5,451 nt of DNA from Bryobacterales bacterium (GTDB taxonomy: Bacteria > Acidobacteriota > Terriglobia > Bryobacterales > Bryobacteraceae), in assembly GCA_025462985.1 (NCBI GenBank), contig JAOAPP010000726.1:1-5451 (forward strand), read 5' to 3'. The translations under genes and the position numbers were made by a program. Shown here piece after piece: positions 1 through 5,451 of this stretch. Position 1 is the first letter of the stretch; each line of letters opens with the position of its first letter. Below the pieces are notes generated by a model. It was not told where the DNA came from, searched no databases, and saw only the letters and a program-made list of their open reading frames with translations.

Positions 1-3
1 AGT

Positions 4-47
4 CCAAAGGCTTCTGGTCTAAAGAGCGATCTGTGATCCGCCTTTGG
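4..47. repeat. 8-bp inverted repeat around the permease stop
   Basis: CCAAAGGC (4-11) and GCCTTTGG (40-47) are perfect inverted repeats with a 28-nt loop that contains the permease TAG stop (21-19). On the minus strand a hairpin could form at the end of the operon. No T-run follows within the window, so it is not called a terminator. Such a short arm length with a long loop may be chance. Confidence 0.35.
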
Positions 48-1617
48 AGAGAGCGTTGATGATTTCTTCCCGCCGGGCCAGAGCTTTCTCAACAGCAGAG
101 TCGGTAGCCACCCGGAACACGATCACGCCTACTCCGAACTCCACCGTCAAGACAGCGATGAGCGCCCAATCGGTATCTACAGCCCAACGGGCCAGCAGTC
201 CAAGGCCGACAAGAGCAAACATGCCGATGCTGCACATTGCCAGCCAGAGTTGCCTTTGCCCGCTGCTCTGTTTTCTGAGCGTCTGCGCCGGGTCGACGGC
301 GCGCGGAGCCGCAACAGAGCTGAGATTGCCGGCCGACAAAAAGAAAATCGTGACGACGGCTGAAGCGCACAGGCCGGCCAGAATGCTGAGGGGTGTAGCG
401 GCAAAACGCAGAAGCATAGAGGCGATAAATACAATTGCATTCTGAACGGCGACGAACAGCACGGCTGTGAGATTCTTGGCCTGAAATACTCGCTTCAGTT
501 CCACCGGACTCGCAAAATAGATTTGTGCTGCGCTTCGGTCGAATCCGAAGATGTTCCAAAACAGTGCATCGCTCAGGATCAACATTCCGTAGAGCGCGGC
601 CACTTCCAGAAAATTGGCTCGCATGAACGAAGCCCCGCCCTGAGCCAGCGGAAGGAAGACAACCACGCTGAACAAACACGCCATTCCAAGGATGACCCGG
701 AAGCGTGGCATGCGAAGAAGCGTGCGCATCTCTTTCTCGATCAGCAGTCCCAGCGGGTCATTGAAGATACGGCTCGGAAGATTCAGGATCGCCTCCCGGA
801 GGGTCCACGCGTTTCGGCCCGCACGCTCCAGAGCAGCCCCTGCACGTAGTGTTTCTTCCTCTTTGATCCCTTTGAGAAACATCCAACGCGCAAACGCGTA
901 AGCAGCCGCGATCCAGAAAACCACCACGCCCAGAGAAGCCCATGAGAAATGACCGGTACTGAGGCGTGCCAGTTCCGCCCACGGCATTCCGCGGCCATGG
1001 GATGCAGCGAGGGCATAAGGGGCGGCTTTGCGACCCAGAGGCGTGCGCACGAGCACCTGCGGAACGAGCCCGATACTGACAACCAGCAGCGCGAAGAGTT
1101 CGCGCAACCGGTTTTGGGCGAAGGAGTGAAGAATGAATTCCCGAATACCGAGCGAAAGCAGCAGATTGAAGGGAACGATCAGCAAGAGCAGAATGGAAGC
1201 CGGCTTCGAAGCACTCGGATTCAGAAACAGCCCGATGCAAGCCCCTGCGACCAGGAGCAGCATCTCAAAACCCGTGGTGACGCGAAGCAGGACCTCAATC
1301 CCGAAGAGCGTCCCGGTTCGGACAGGGAAGCTCTGCAGCTTCTTGAGATTCAAGGACCAGCCCCCGGTGAGCGTAACCAGCGGAACGACCTGCCAAAAAA
1401 CGCAAACCGCGAGCATACCGGCGGAGAGCCACGGCTGAAGAACGGCAGCGGGGGCAACTCTCAGCAGCATGAGGATGCCCCACGCAAGCCCAGCGAACCC
1501 GGCATACCAGATGAATCCCAGCGCCGCCATTAACCAGGACCCCACACTGGTCCTGGGAAGGTGGTTACGCGAGGTCCGCCACTGCGCCCACGCAATCGTC
1601 TCAATCTGCGACCACAT
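19..1617 (-). CDS. ABC-2-type transporter permease, two fused membrane halves
   Basis: This is the membrane part of the exporter, 532 residues. Hydrophobic stretches suggest about 12 membrane segments: near 28-52, 61-84, 104-132, 140-163, 171-191, 226-249, 306-325, 336-360, 381-403, 408-432, 456-478 and 483-503. A charged cytoplasmic linker (about 250-305) separates two groups of six. It contains NDPLGLLIEKEMRTLLRMPR (286-305), a motif common in large ABC-2 permeases, where a DP-x-KE-type helix comes just before the second half. FGFDRSAAQIYFASPVELKR (357-376) is a second family-like segment. The C-terminus (about 507-532) is charged and cytoplasmic. The ATG at 1617 follows the ATPase TGA with only TGC between, so the genes are translationally coupled and in the same frame. 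The TAG stop is at 21-19. Such double-length permeases can dimerise or act as one unit with two ATPase copies. Exported compound (lipid, peptide, drug or other) cannot be inferred. Confidence 0.88.
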   Translation of the reverse strand: MWSQIETIAWAQWRTSRNHLPRTSVGSWLMAALGFIWYAGFAGLAWGILMLLRVAPAAVLQPWLSAGMLAVCVFWQVVPLVTLTGGWSLNLKKLQSFPVRTGTLFGIEVLLRVTTGFEMLLLVAGACIGLFLNPSASKPASILLLLIVPFNLLLSLGIREFILHSFAQNRLRELFALLVVSIGLVPQVLVRTPLGRKAAPYALAASHGRGMPWAELARLSTGHFSWASLGVVVFWIAAAYAFARWMFLKGIKEEETLRAGAALERAGRNAWTLREAILNLPSRIFNDPLGLLIEKEMRTLLRMPRFRVILGMACLFSVVVFLPLAQGGASFMRANFLEVAALYGMLILSDALFWNIFGFDRSAAQIYFASPVELKRVFQAKNLTAVLFVAVQNAIVFIASMLLRFAATPLSILAGLCASAVVTIFFLSAGNLSSVAAPRAVDPAQTLRKQSSGQRQLWLAMCSIGMFALVGLGLLARWAVDTDWALIAVLTVEFGVGVIVFRVATDSAVEKALARREEIINALSKGGSQIAL

Positions 1618-1620
1618 GCA

Positions 1621-2430
1621 TCAAAGCCAGTCCAGCTTTCCACCTTCGCGCTCGGCGCCGACAGCCTGCACGAAGATGTCTTCGAGCGATGCTGCCTGCG
1701 TGGCTCCTTGCCGCTGGAGGTCCGCGACCGTTCCATGCACTACGACTTTGCCGCGGTTAATGATCGCAATCTCTGAACACAATCGCTCTACCACTTCAAG
1801 CACATGTGACGTGAGAAAGACCGTGGCGCCATTGCGCACCTGCTGCAGTAGGATGTCCTTCATCAGGCGAGCTCCGACCGCGTCAACCCCTTCGAACGGC
1901 TCATCCATGAGAAACAACTTGGGCCGGTGTATCAGGGCGGCCGCCATGGCCACCCGCTTACGCATTCCCTTTGAATATTCACCGATAAGCTTACGCGGGT
2001 TATCCGTAAGCTCGAACAGATTTAGAAGTTCAGCCGCGCGATCTTTGGCAGTTTGCCGGTCCAGAAGATACAAACGAGCGACAAACTCGAGATATTCGAG
2101 CCCCGTAAGATAGTCGAACAGCAGAGTGTCATCTGGCACCAGCCCGATCTGTTTTCGGATCGCCAGCGAATGCTCGGGCAGTTTCAGGCCAAAGACCTCG
2201 ACTGACCCGGCCGTCGCCTGCGCCAAGCCCATCAGAATTTTAATGGTGGTCGTTTTGCCGGCCCCATTGGGCCCCAGAAAGCCGAAGAACGAACCTTGCG
2301 GAACCACCACGGAAAGCCCGTCCACAGCATGAAAACCGTTGTAGACCTTGTGCAAATCGCGGATCTGAATTGCGGGAACGGACGCAGCCGGTTCCCGGGA
2401 TTCCGCAAAGTGTTGCGACTCCGCCTCCAT
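1621..2430 (-). CDS. ABC transporter ATP-binding protein (ABC-2 exporter type)
   Basis: This 269-residue cytoplasmic protein hydrolyses ATP to drive the permease encoded next. All core motifs are visible: Walker A GPNGAGKT (53-60), ABC signature YSKGM (152-156), Walker B LFLMDE (172-177, catalytic Glu177), D-loop GVD (181-183) and switch His209 in TSH. An aromatic A-loop Tyr30 (HKVYNG) precedes them. The Q-loop position reads LVPDDTLLFDYLTG, with Asp100 where many relatives have Gln; Glu or Asp here is common in ABC-2 type exporters. The C-terminal part (about 245-269, SLEDIFVQAVG) matches the usual ending of drug- or ABC-2-exporter ATPases. The ATG at 2430 lies 1 nt after the tolC stop and no strong Shine-Dalgarno is seen, which suggests translational coupling. 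The first 20 residues are a non-conserved lead-in. It most likely works as a homodimer with the single large permease. Substrate is unknown. Confidence 0.93.
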   Translation of the reverse strand: MEAESQHFAESREPAASVPAIQIRDLHKVYNGFHAVDGLSVVVPQGSFFGFLGPNGAGKTTTIKILMGLAQATAGSVEVFGLKLPEHSLAIRKQIGLVPDDTLLFDYLTGLEYLEFVARLYLLDRQTAKDRAAELLNLFELTDNPRKLIGEYSKGMRKRVAMAAALIHRPKLFLMDEPFEGVDAVGARLMKDILLQQVRNGATVFLTSHVLEVVERLCSEIAIINRGKVVVHGTVADLQRQGATQAASLEDIFVQAVGAEREGGKLDWL

Positions 2431-2431
2431 G

Positions 2432-3745
2432 TCAGGGCATCTTTTCCGGAGCGATCCCGACAGCGGCCATCAGTGTTCCAGTCTGCCGCAGAATGGCGAA
2501 TTTTGCACGGCTCACCTGTGTCTCCGCTTCGTAGAGTCCGATCCAGCGATCGCTTTCTTCCAGCCTGGCTTGCTCCACTTGGCTCATTGGCACGCGCCCT
2601 TCCCCGTTCTGTACCAGCAACACGGTCAATTGTTCGCGCGCCAAATCCAGTTGCATCCGGGTGAGATTGCGAATCTCCTCCGCCTTCTGCCATTGCTGGT
2701 AACTGCGCCTGGTATCGGCAATGATTCGATTGCGGGTTTGATCCATCTGCAGGCGCATCTTTCGAAGGTCCGTCACACTCTGCTGAGCCATGGCGCTTGT
2801 GGCTGAGCCCGTAAACAGTGGAATCGTAATGGCGGCGCCCACCTGTGCATTGTTGTACTGAAACTTGTTGTTTGGAAAGTACTGGACATAGGTTTGCTTC
2901 AGGAACAAGGCATACTGTGCAACCAGGTCCACCTGCGGCAGGCGCTGGGCACGATAGGAGCGCAGATCGAGTTCCTTCGCCAGAACATTCGACTGCATTT
3001 GCCGCAGGTCTCGATTGTTGCGCAAGGCGGCATCGGCAGCGCCGGACTCACTTTCGGGTATGGAAAAAGACGGCTGTTCCGTCTCGCGAGGCTTCACCCT
3101 GTCGGTGGCAGGATATCCGAGCGCGACGGCAAGCATCATCTCGAAATAGTCTGCGTCGAGCTTCGCGGCATCTAAGCGTTGCCGCGTCACGGCAAGATTG
3201 ACTTTGGCGCGTTTAGAGTCGAGCGGCAGCTCCGTTCCCTCGCTCACGGACGCCTCCATCGCACCCGAAACTTTTTCGAGACTGGGAATCTGGCTGCCCA
3301 GGGCCTCGCTTTCTTTCTCGCTTTGACTCGCGCTCAGGAAGAGATCCGCAGCCTGGTAAGCAACCTCTTCGCCCTTAGATTGGGCCGCGTATTGCGTACC
3401 CCGCGCCAGTTCCCTCGCGGCTGCCAGCTTGTAGCTTTCTGGCCGGTTGAAGAGATGCATGTTCGTCTTCATCTGGAACAAGGAGGGGGCGTTGCCCTCA
3501 ATTGTATTCGGATAGCCATAGGTCCAAGCCAGCCCGCTGCCTCCGTATACCTTTGGCCGAAAAGGGTCTTGAGCCATCCGAACGTCCTCCTGGGATCGTT
3601 CCTCATCCAGGCGGGCGAGGACGACATCTGGATTCTCGCGAGAAGCGATGCCAAGCGTCTGCTGAAGTGAAAGGATGCGGACTTCGGCGCTTGCGACGGA
3701 AATACAGGAAAGGCTGAGAGCGGTCCCAACAATAAGGCGGAGCAC
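2432..3745 (-). CDS. TolC-family outer-membrane efflux protein
   Basis: Members of this family form trimeric channels that cross the outer membrane and periplasm and let inner-membrane pumps expel substrates. From the GTG at 3745 the product is 437 residues, a normal family length. A signal peptide covers about 1-20 (LIVGTALSLSCISVASA, then EV). Two structural repeats can be seen: about 26-210, starting LSLQQTLGIASRENPDVVLA, and about 236-427, starting DAALRNNRDLRQM. Both are rich in long amphipathic helices. VGAAITIPLFTG (302-313) is the conserved second-half barrel motif. The closing helix carries LAREQLTVLLVQNGEGRVPMSQVEQAR (about 368-394), the usual pattern before the final turn. It is the first gene of a three-gene operon: its TGA (2434-2432) is 1 nt from the ATG of an ABC ATPase, so it most likely serves that transporter. 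Substrate cannot be read from the sequence. The family is sure; the start codon is doubtful. Confidence 0.9.
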   Translation of the reverse strand: MLRLIVGTALSLSCISVASAEVRILSLQQTLGIASRENPDVVLARLDEERSQEDVRMAQDPFRPKVYGGSGLAWTYGYPNTIEGNAPSLFQMKTNMHLFNRPESYKLAAARELARGTQYAAQSKGEEVAYQAADLFLSASQSEKESEALGSQIPSLEKVSGAMEASVSEGTELPLDSKRAKVNLAVTRQRLDAAKLDADYFEMMLAVALGYPATDRVKPRETEQPSFSIPESESGAADAALRNNRDLRQMQSNVLAKELDLRSYRAQRLPQVDLVAQYALFLKQTYVQYFPNNKFQYNNAQVGAAITIPLFTGSATSAMAQQSVTDLRKMRLQMDQTRNRIIADTRRSYQQWQKAEEIRNLTRMQLDLAREQLTVLLVQNGEGRVPMSQVEQARLEESDRWIGLYEAETQVSRAKFAILRQTGTLMAAVGIAPEKMP

Positions 3746-3750
3746 CTCCT
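3745..3750 (-). promoter_or_regulatory. AGGAGG Shine-Dalgarno overlapping the tolC GTG start
   Basis: A perfect AGGAGG lies at 3750-3745, but its last G is also the first base of the GTG codon assigned as the tolC start (3745-3743), leaving no spacer. An in-frame TAG at 3757-3755 rules out any longer frame. The next possible in-frame start with sensible spacing is an ATT at 3733-3731 (11 nt spacer), which would remove the basic residue of the signal peptide. An ATG at 3753-3751 is in another frame. The exact start of tolC is therefore uncertain. Confidence 0.5.
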
Positions 3751-3779
3751 CATGCTAGCTTGGCGCTCCCGGCAAAGAC

Positions 3780-3807
3780 ACTACACAAAGAACATCAGCA
3801 GCAGCAA
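3780..3807 (-). promoter_or_regulatory. Weak candidate promoter for the tolC-ABC operon
   Basis: If the terminator works, the downstream operon needs its own promoter in the roughly 60 bp before its start. The best match seen is TTGCTG (3807-3802), 16 nt, then TGTAGT (3785-3780). It matches only 3 of 6 and 4 of 6 sigma-70 consensus positions and its -35 overlaps the terminator T-run. This is a guess from position; the promoter could also lie inside or before the repeat pair, with partial read-through. Confidence 0.2.
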
Positions 3808-3835
3808 AAAAGCGTCCCCCGTTATCGGAGAACGC
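3806..3835 (-). terminator. Intrinsic (Rho-independent) terminator after ompH
   Basis: On the minus strand GCGTTCTCC (3835-3827) pairs with GGGGGACGC (3820-3812) around the six-base loop GATAAC. This gives a nine-pair stem (seven Watson-Crick, two G-T), followed at once by six T residues (3811-3806). The bases before the stem (AAGAG and G, 3840-3836) can also pair with the T-run, as in many natural terminators. There is no T-run on the other side, so it acts only on minus-strand transcription. It lies 44 nt after the ompH stop and 60 nt before tolC, and would end the bamA-ompH transcript. Confidence 0.85.
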
Positions 3836-3843
3836 CTCTTGCG

Positions 3844-3881
3844 CAGGATCGAACTATGATTTCAGGATCGAACTATGATTT
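3844..3881. repeat. Perfect 19-bp tandem duplication at the ompH stop
   Basis: The unit caggatcgaactatgattt occurs twice without a gap or mismatch, at 3844-3862 and 3863-3881. The second copy overlaps two bases of the ompH TAA stop; the first lies wholly in the intergenic gap, 8 bp before the terminator stem. The two copies are identical, which suggests either a recent slippage or duplication event or a conserved pair of binding sites. It lies upstream of tolC but also upstream of the terminator, so it is less likely to be a promoter operator for tolC. Confidence 0.9.
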
Positions 3882-4536
3882 AGTGTACGGAAGGCGGAGT
3901 GGTACGTGCCGGCGGAGCAGTGAGCCCGGTTGGCTTCATGGTGCCGGGAGCAGCATTGCCGGTGCCGGGCGTGGAAGTAGGAGCGCCAGTTGCCGGACCG
4001 CCGTTCGCCGAACTCTTGTCGTAAAGCGCCACGATGTCCTGTGTGATATCGATGCCGCTTGATGCATACAGAACGGGAGTATTCGGGTTGCTGACGTCGA
4101 GAATCATCGTGTAGCCGTTGTCTTTGGCGTACTTCTCAATTACCGCCATCATGCGCTGACCAAGGCTTTGCAAAAGTTGCTGCTGCGCGCCGTTCCACTC
4201 TTCCTGCGCATCCTGGACATCGCGCTGCAGACGACGCTTCTTCTCATCGATGTCGCGTTCCATCTGGGTCCGCTTCTCCTCGCTCATCAAGGTGCCGCCC
4301 TTGCGAACCTGATCTTCGAGCCCAGTCACTTCGGTGTTGCGGGCATCCAGATCTTTCTTTTTCGGAGCGAACTTGGTTTGCAGCTGCTCGGAGGCCTTCT
4401 GGCCGTCCTTGGTGCCGACGATTGCACCCTGTACGCTGATAACGCCGACTTTACCCGCTCCTGTCTGCTGAGCAAAGCCGCCCATCGTCAACGACAGCAA
4501 AGCAGCCGCCGAGATTAAACTACTTCTCAATACCAT
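3880..4536 (-). CDS. skp: OmpH/Skp-family periplasmic chaperone with Pro/Thr-rich tail
   Basis: Skp-type chaperones bind unfolded outer-membrane proteins in the periplasm as trimers with coiled-coil arms and deliver them to BAM. The 218-residue product starts with a signal peptide (about 1-22, cleavage likely after GGFA). Next comes a short hydrophobic strand, KVGVISVQGAI (29-39), and a GQKA motif near 45-48, both typical of OmpH. Residues from about 42 to 140 are highly charged, with Gln, Lys, Glu and Arg in a helical coiled-coil pattern. YTMILDVSNP and VLYAS (about 142-158) form the closing strands, and DITQDIVALYD (about 163-173) the last helix. From about 175 a Gly/Pro/Thr/Ala-rich tail runs to the end, which makes the protein longer than classical Skp (about 160 residues). 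It is the second gene after bamA, as in many diderms, but lpxD or fabZ does not follow. The stop is TAA at 3882-3880, inside a tandem repeat. The family call is firm; the role of the tail is unknown. Confidence 0.88.
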   Translation of the reverse strand: MVLRSSLISAAALLSLTMGGFAQQTGAGKVGVISVQGAIVGTKDGQKASEQLQTKFAPKKKDLDARNTEVTGLEDQVRKGGTLMSEEKRTQMERDIDEKKRRLQRDVQDAQEEWNGAQQQLLQSLGQRMMAVIEKYAKDNGYTMILDVSNPNTPVLYASSGIDITQDIVALYDKSSANGGPATGAPTSTPGTGNAAPGTMKPTGLTAPPARTTPPSVH

Positions 4537-4542
4537 CTAAAA

Positions 4543-4548
4543 CTTCCT
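4543..4548 (-). promoter_or_regulatory. Shine-Dalgarno of ompH
   Basis: AGGAAG on the minus strand lies 6 nt upstream of the ATG at 4536-4534. Spacing and sequence support this ATG as the ompH start, and so does the signal peptide that begins there. The rest of the 72-bp gap after bamA shows no convincing promoter or terminator, so read-through transcription from bamA is likely. Confidence 0.7.
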
Positions 4549-4608
4549 GCTTTCTAACTTGGTTCTTACTATCCTCACACATTAGCGAGCGAGCTGACAG
4601 CCTCCGGG

Positions 4609-5451
4609 CTAAAACGTCCGTCCAATGGAGAAGCGGAACGCACTGCGACGCTCATCATATGAGCTCGACTGTCCGAAGTTCTGAAGCACACTCTCGTAAG
4701 TGGCGGAATTCGGGAATGCCGAACGCTCCGCCACCACGGGTGCTTGCAGATTTGTGTTGACGACACTCAGATTATACGCCCAATATAACCGGAATGGGGC
4801 ATTTACCACGGGCATTAGTACCTGCAACTCCAATCCGGTGGAGATGCGCGGCGTCTGCGTGTTCGGAGCGATGACCGCTTGTCCACTGAAATTGGCCTGC
4901 GGGAACAACGAATTCAGCTGCGTCACGCGGTCGGTATTTAGACCAAGCTGGCTCGGCAAAGTGAGCCGGTCGATACCGGCATCGAGAAACGGCGCCAGAG
5001 TGACCGGTCCGAGGATCGGAATCCGGTACTCATAGTTGAATACCGAATAGGTATCGCCACCGGGCAGAATCAGCGAGTACGTAGGAATGGTCTGAGTCAC
5101 ATTGACTTGGCTGGTGGAACCGTCGGAGTTCACCACCCTCGTCACGCGCTGGGTACCGTCATTATTCAACACGTTCACTTGCGTAGAGGTCGGGATATAG
5201 GCGATCGGACTGATGCTCAGGATATCGAATCCGCGCACGTCAGTTTCGCCGCCCATATAGAAGCGGCTATAAGGCGGCGCAACCTTGCCCCCGAAGCCAC
5301 TGATAAATCGCGTGGCCAAATGGAAGCCCATTACGTTGCTCCGGAAAAATCCACGCCGGAAATATGCCACGTCGAGCGACGGCGTGATGGTGTTGACGTT
5401 CCCACCCAAGACGCTCCCCGAGAATCCGAAAGTGAAGTTTACCCGAAGACC
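4609..5451 (-). CDS. bamA: BamA, outer-membrane assembly factor (C-terminal part, 5' end outside window)
   Basis: This is the C-terminal part of the Omp85-family barrel that folds and inserts outer-membrane proteins as core of the BAM complex. The frame is open to the window edge, giving 280 visible residues before the TAG stop (4611-4609); the POTRA domains and first strands are missing. A TTG codon at 5409 is internal, not the start, because barrel-like sequence continues upstream of it. Visible residues 67-76 read GGETDVRGFD, containing the family's conserved VRGF motif of loop 6 (5238-5227). Later segments (NYEYRIP at about 140, FLDAG at about 155, RISTGLELQVLMP at about 202) match the alternating pattern of the last strands. 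The protein ends SAFRFSIGRTF, with the terminal aromatic residue typical of barrel proteins. A hydrophilic Asn/Thr/Ser/Asp-rich stretch at about 92-118 looks like an enlarged surface loop. The ompH gene follows after 72 bp, a common partnership. TamA or another Omp85 protein is possible, but the OmpH neighbour favours BamA. Confidence 0.9.
   Translation of the reverse strand, partial: GLRVNFTFGFSGSVLGGNVNTITPSLDVAYFRRGFFRSNVMGFHLATRFISGFGGKVAPPYSRFYMGGETDVRGFDILSISPIAYIPTSTQVNVLNNDGTQRVTRVVNSDGSTSQVNVTQTIPTYSLILPGGDTYSVFNYEYRIPILGPVTLAPFLDAGIDRLTLPSQLGLNTDRVTQLNSLFPQANFSGQAVIAPNTQTPRISTGLELQVLMPVVNAPFRLYWAYNLSVVNTNLQAPVVAERSAFPNSATYESVLQNFGQSSSYDERRSAFRFSIGRTF

Noticed and set aside
949..2113. 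Long plus-strand open frames (949-1533 and 1469-2113, also 44-445 and 3179-3670)
   Set aside because: They lie antisense to well-supported minus-strand genes, have Arg/Ser/Gln-rich compositions without recognisable domains, and lack convincing ribosome sites. They are GC-driven shadows.
3692..3745. Possible lipoprotein signal with Cys14 in the TolC-like protein
   Set aside because: The residues before Cys (SLS) do not give a Leu at -3, and the hydrophobic core before Cys is very short. A normal signal peptidase I site (ASA before EV) fits better.
3469..3753. Minus-strand frame from the ATG at 3753 with a hydrophobic N-terminus
   Set aside because: It overlaps the TolC gene in another frame and loses any recognisable pattern soon after the first residues. 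It matters only as a hint about the TolC start.
3844..3881. GTTCGATCC in each repeat copy, like the T-arm of a tRNA
   Set aside because: The flanking bases do not form the five-pair T stem, and no acceptor, D or anticodon arms are nearby.
4537..4608. Promoter for ompH in the gap after bamA
   Set aside because: GATAGT could be a -10, but no -35 match lies at proper spacing; read-through from bamA is simpler.
4599..4610. Short hairpin AGCC-CGGA-GGCT at the bamA stop
   Set aside because: Only four base pairs and no T-run on the minus strand follows, so it is not a credible terminator.

Overview
The window is a compact, moderately GC-rich bacterial segment in which every supported gene lies on the minus strand, so the biological reading order runs from base 5451 down to base 1. 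A BamA-type outer-membrane assembly barrel and a Skp/OmpH periplasmic chaperone show a diderm, LPS- or LOS-type envelope. The style of the genes fits the Acidobacteriota: a BamA with an Asn/Thr-rich loop insert, an OmpH with a long Pro/Thr/Gly tail, and a TolC/ABC-2 cassette beside them. That assignment is inference from gene style and neighbourhood, not from a marker gene. No RNA genes, mobile elements, CRISPR arrays or phage genes were seen.

Layout in transcription order. (1) 5451-4609: the C-terminal 280 residues of BamA; its N-terminal part, with the POTRA domains, lies outside the window. (2) 4608-4537: a 72-bp gap holding a good Shine-Dalgarno for the next gene. (3) 4536-3880: an OmpH/Skp-like periplasmic chaperone. 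(4) 3879-3746: a 134-bp gap with a perfect 19-bp tandem duplication at the ompH stop codon, a strong intrinsic terminator at 3835-3806, and room for a new promoter. (5) 3745-2432: a TolC-family outer-membrane efflux protein. (6) 2430-1621: an ABC ATPase. (7) 1617-19: a large ABC-2-type permease with about 12 membrane segments. The last three genes are separated by 1 and 3 nt and almost certainly form one translationally coupled operon.

The two blocks have linked roles. BamA inserts beta-barrel proteins into the outer membrane and OmpH/Skp carries unfolded barrels across the periplasm to it. TolC-type proteins are BAM clients, so the first block could help build the product of the second. The second block looks like an ATP-driven export system: the ATPase powers the inner-membrane permease, and the TolC-like channel would give passage through the outer membrane. 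No periplasmic adaptor (HlyD/MacA type) is visible; it may lie beyond base 1 or elsewhere. The terminator suggests that the two blocks are separate transcription units.

Nothing here demands a new biological system. The points most worth a second look are the tandem duplication, the odd start region of the TolC gene (a perfect AGGAGG fused to a GTG start, with an out-of-frame ATG just upstream), the outer-membrane channel co-operonic with an ABC-2 transporter but no visible adaptor, and the unusual tails and loops of OmpH and BamA.
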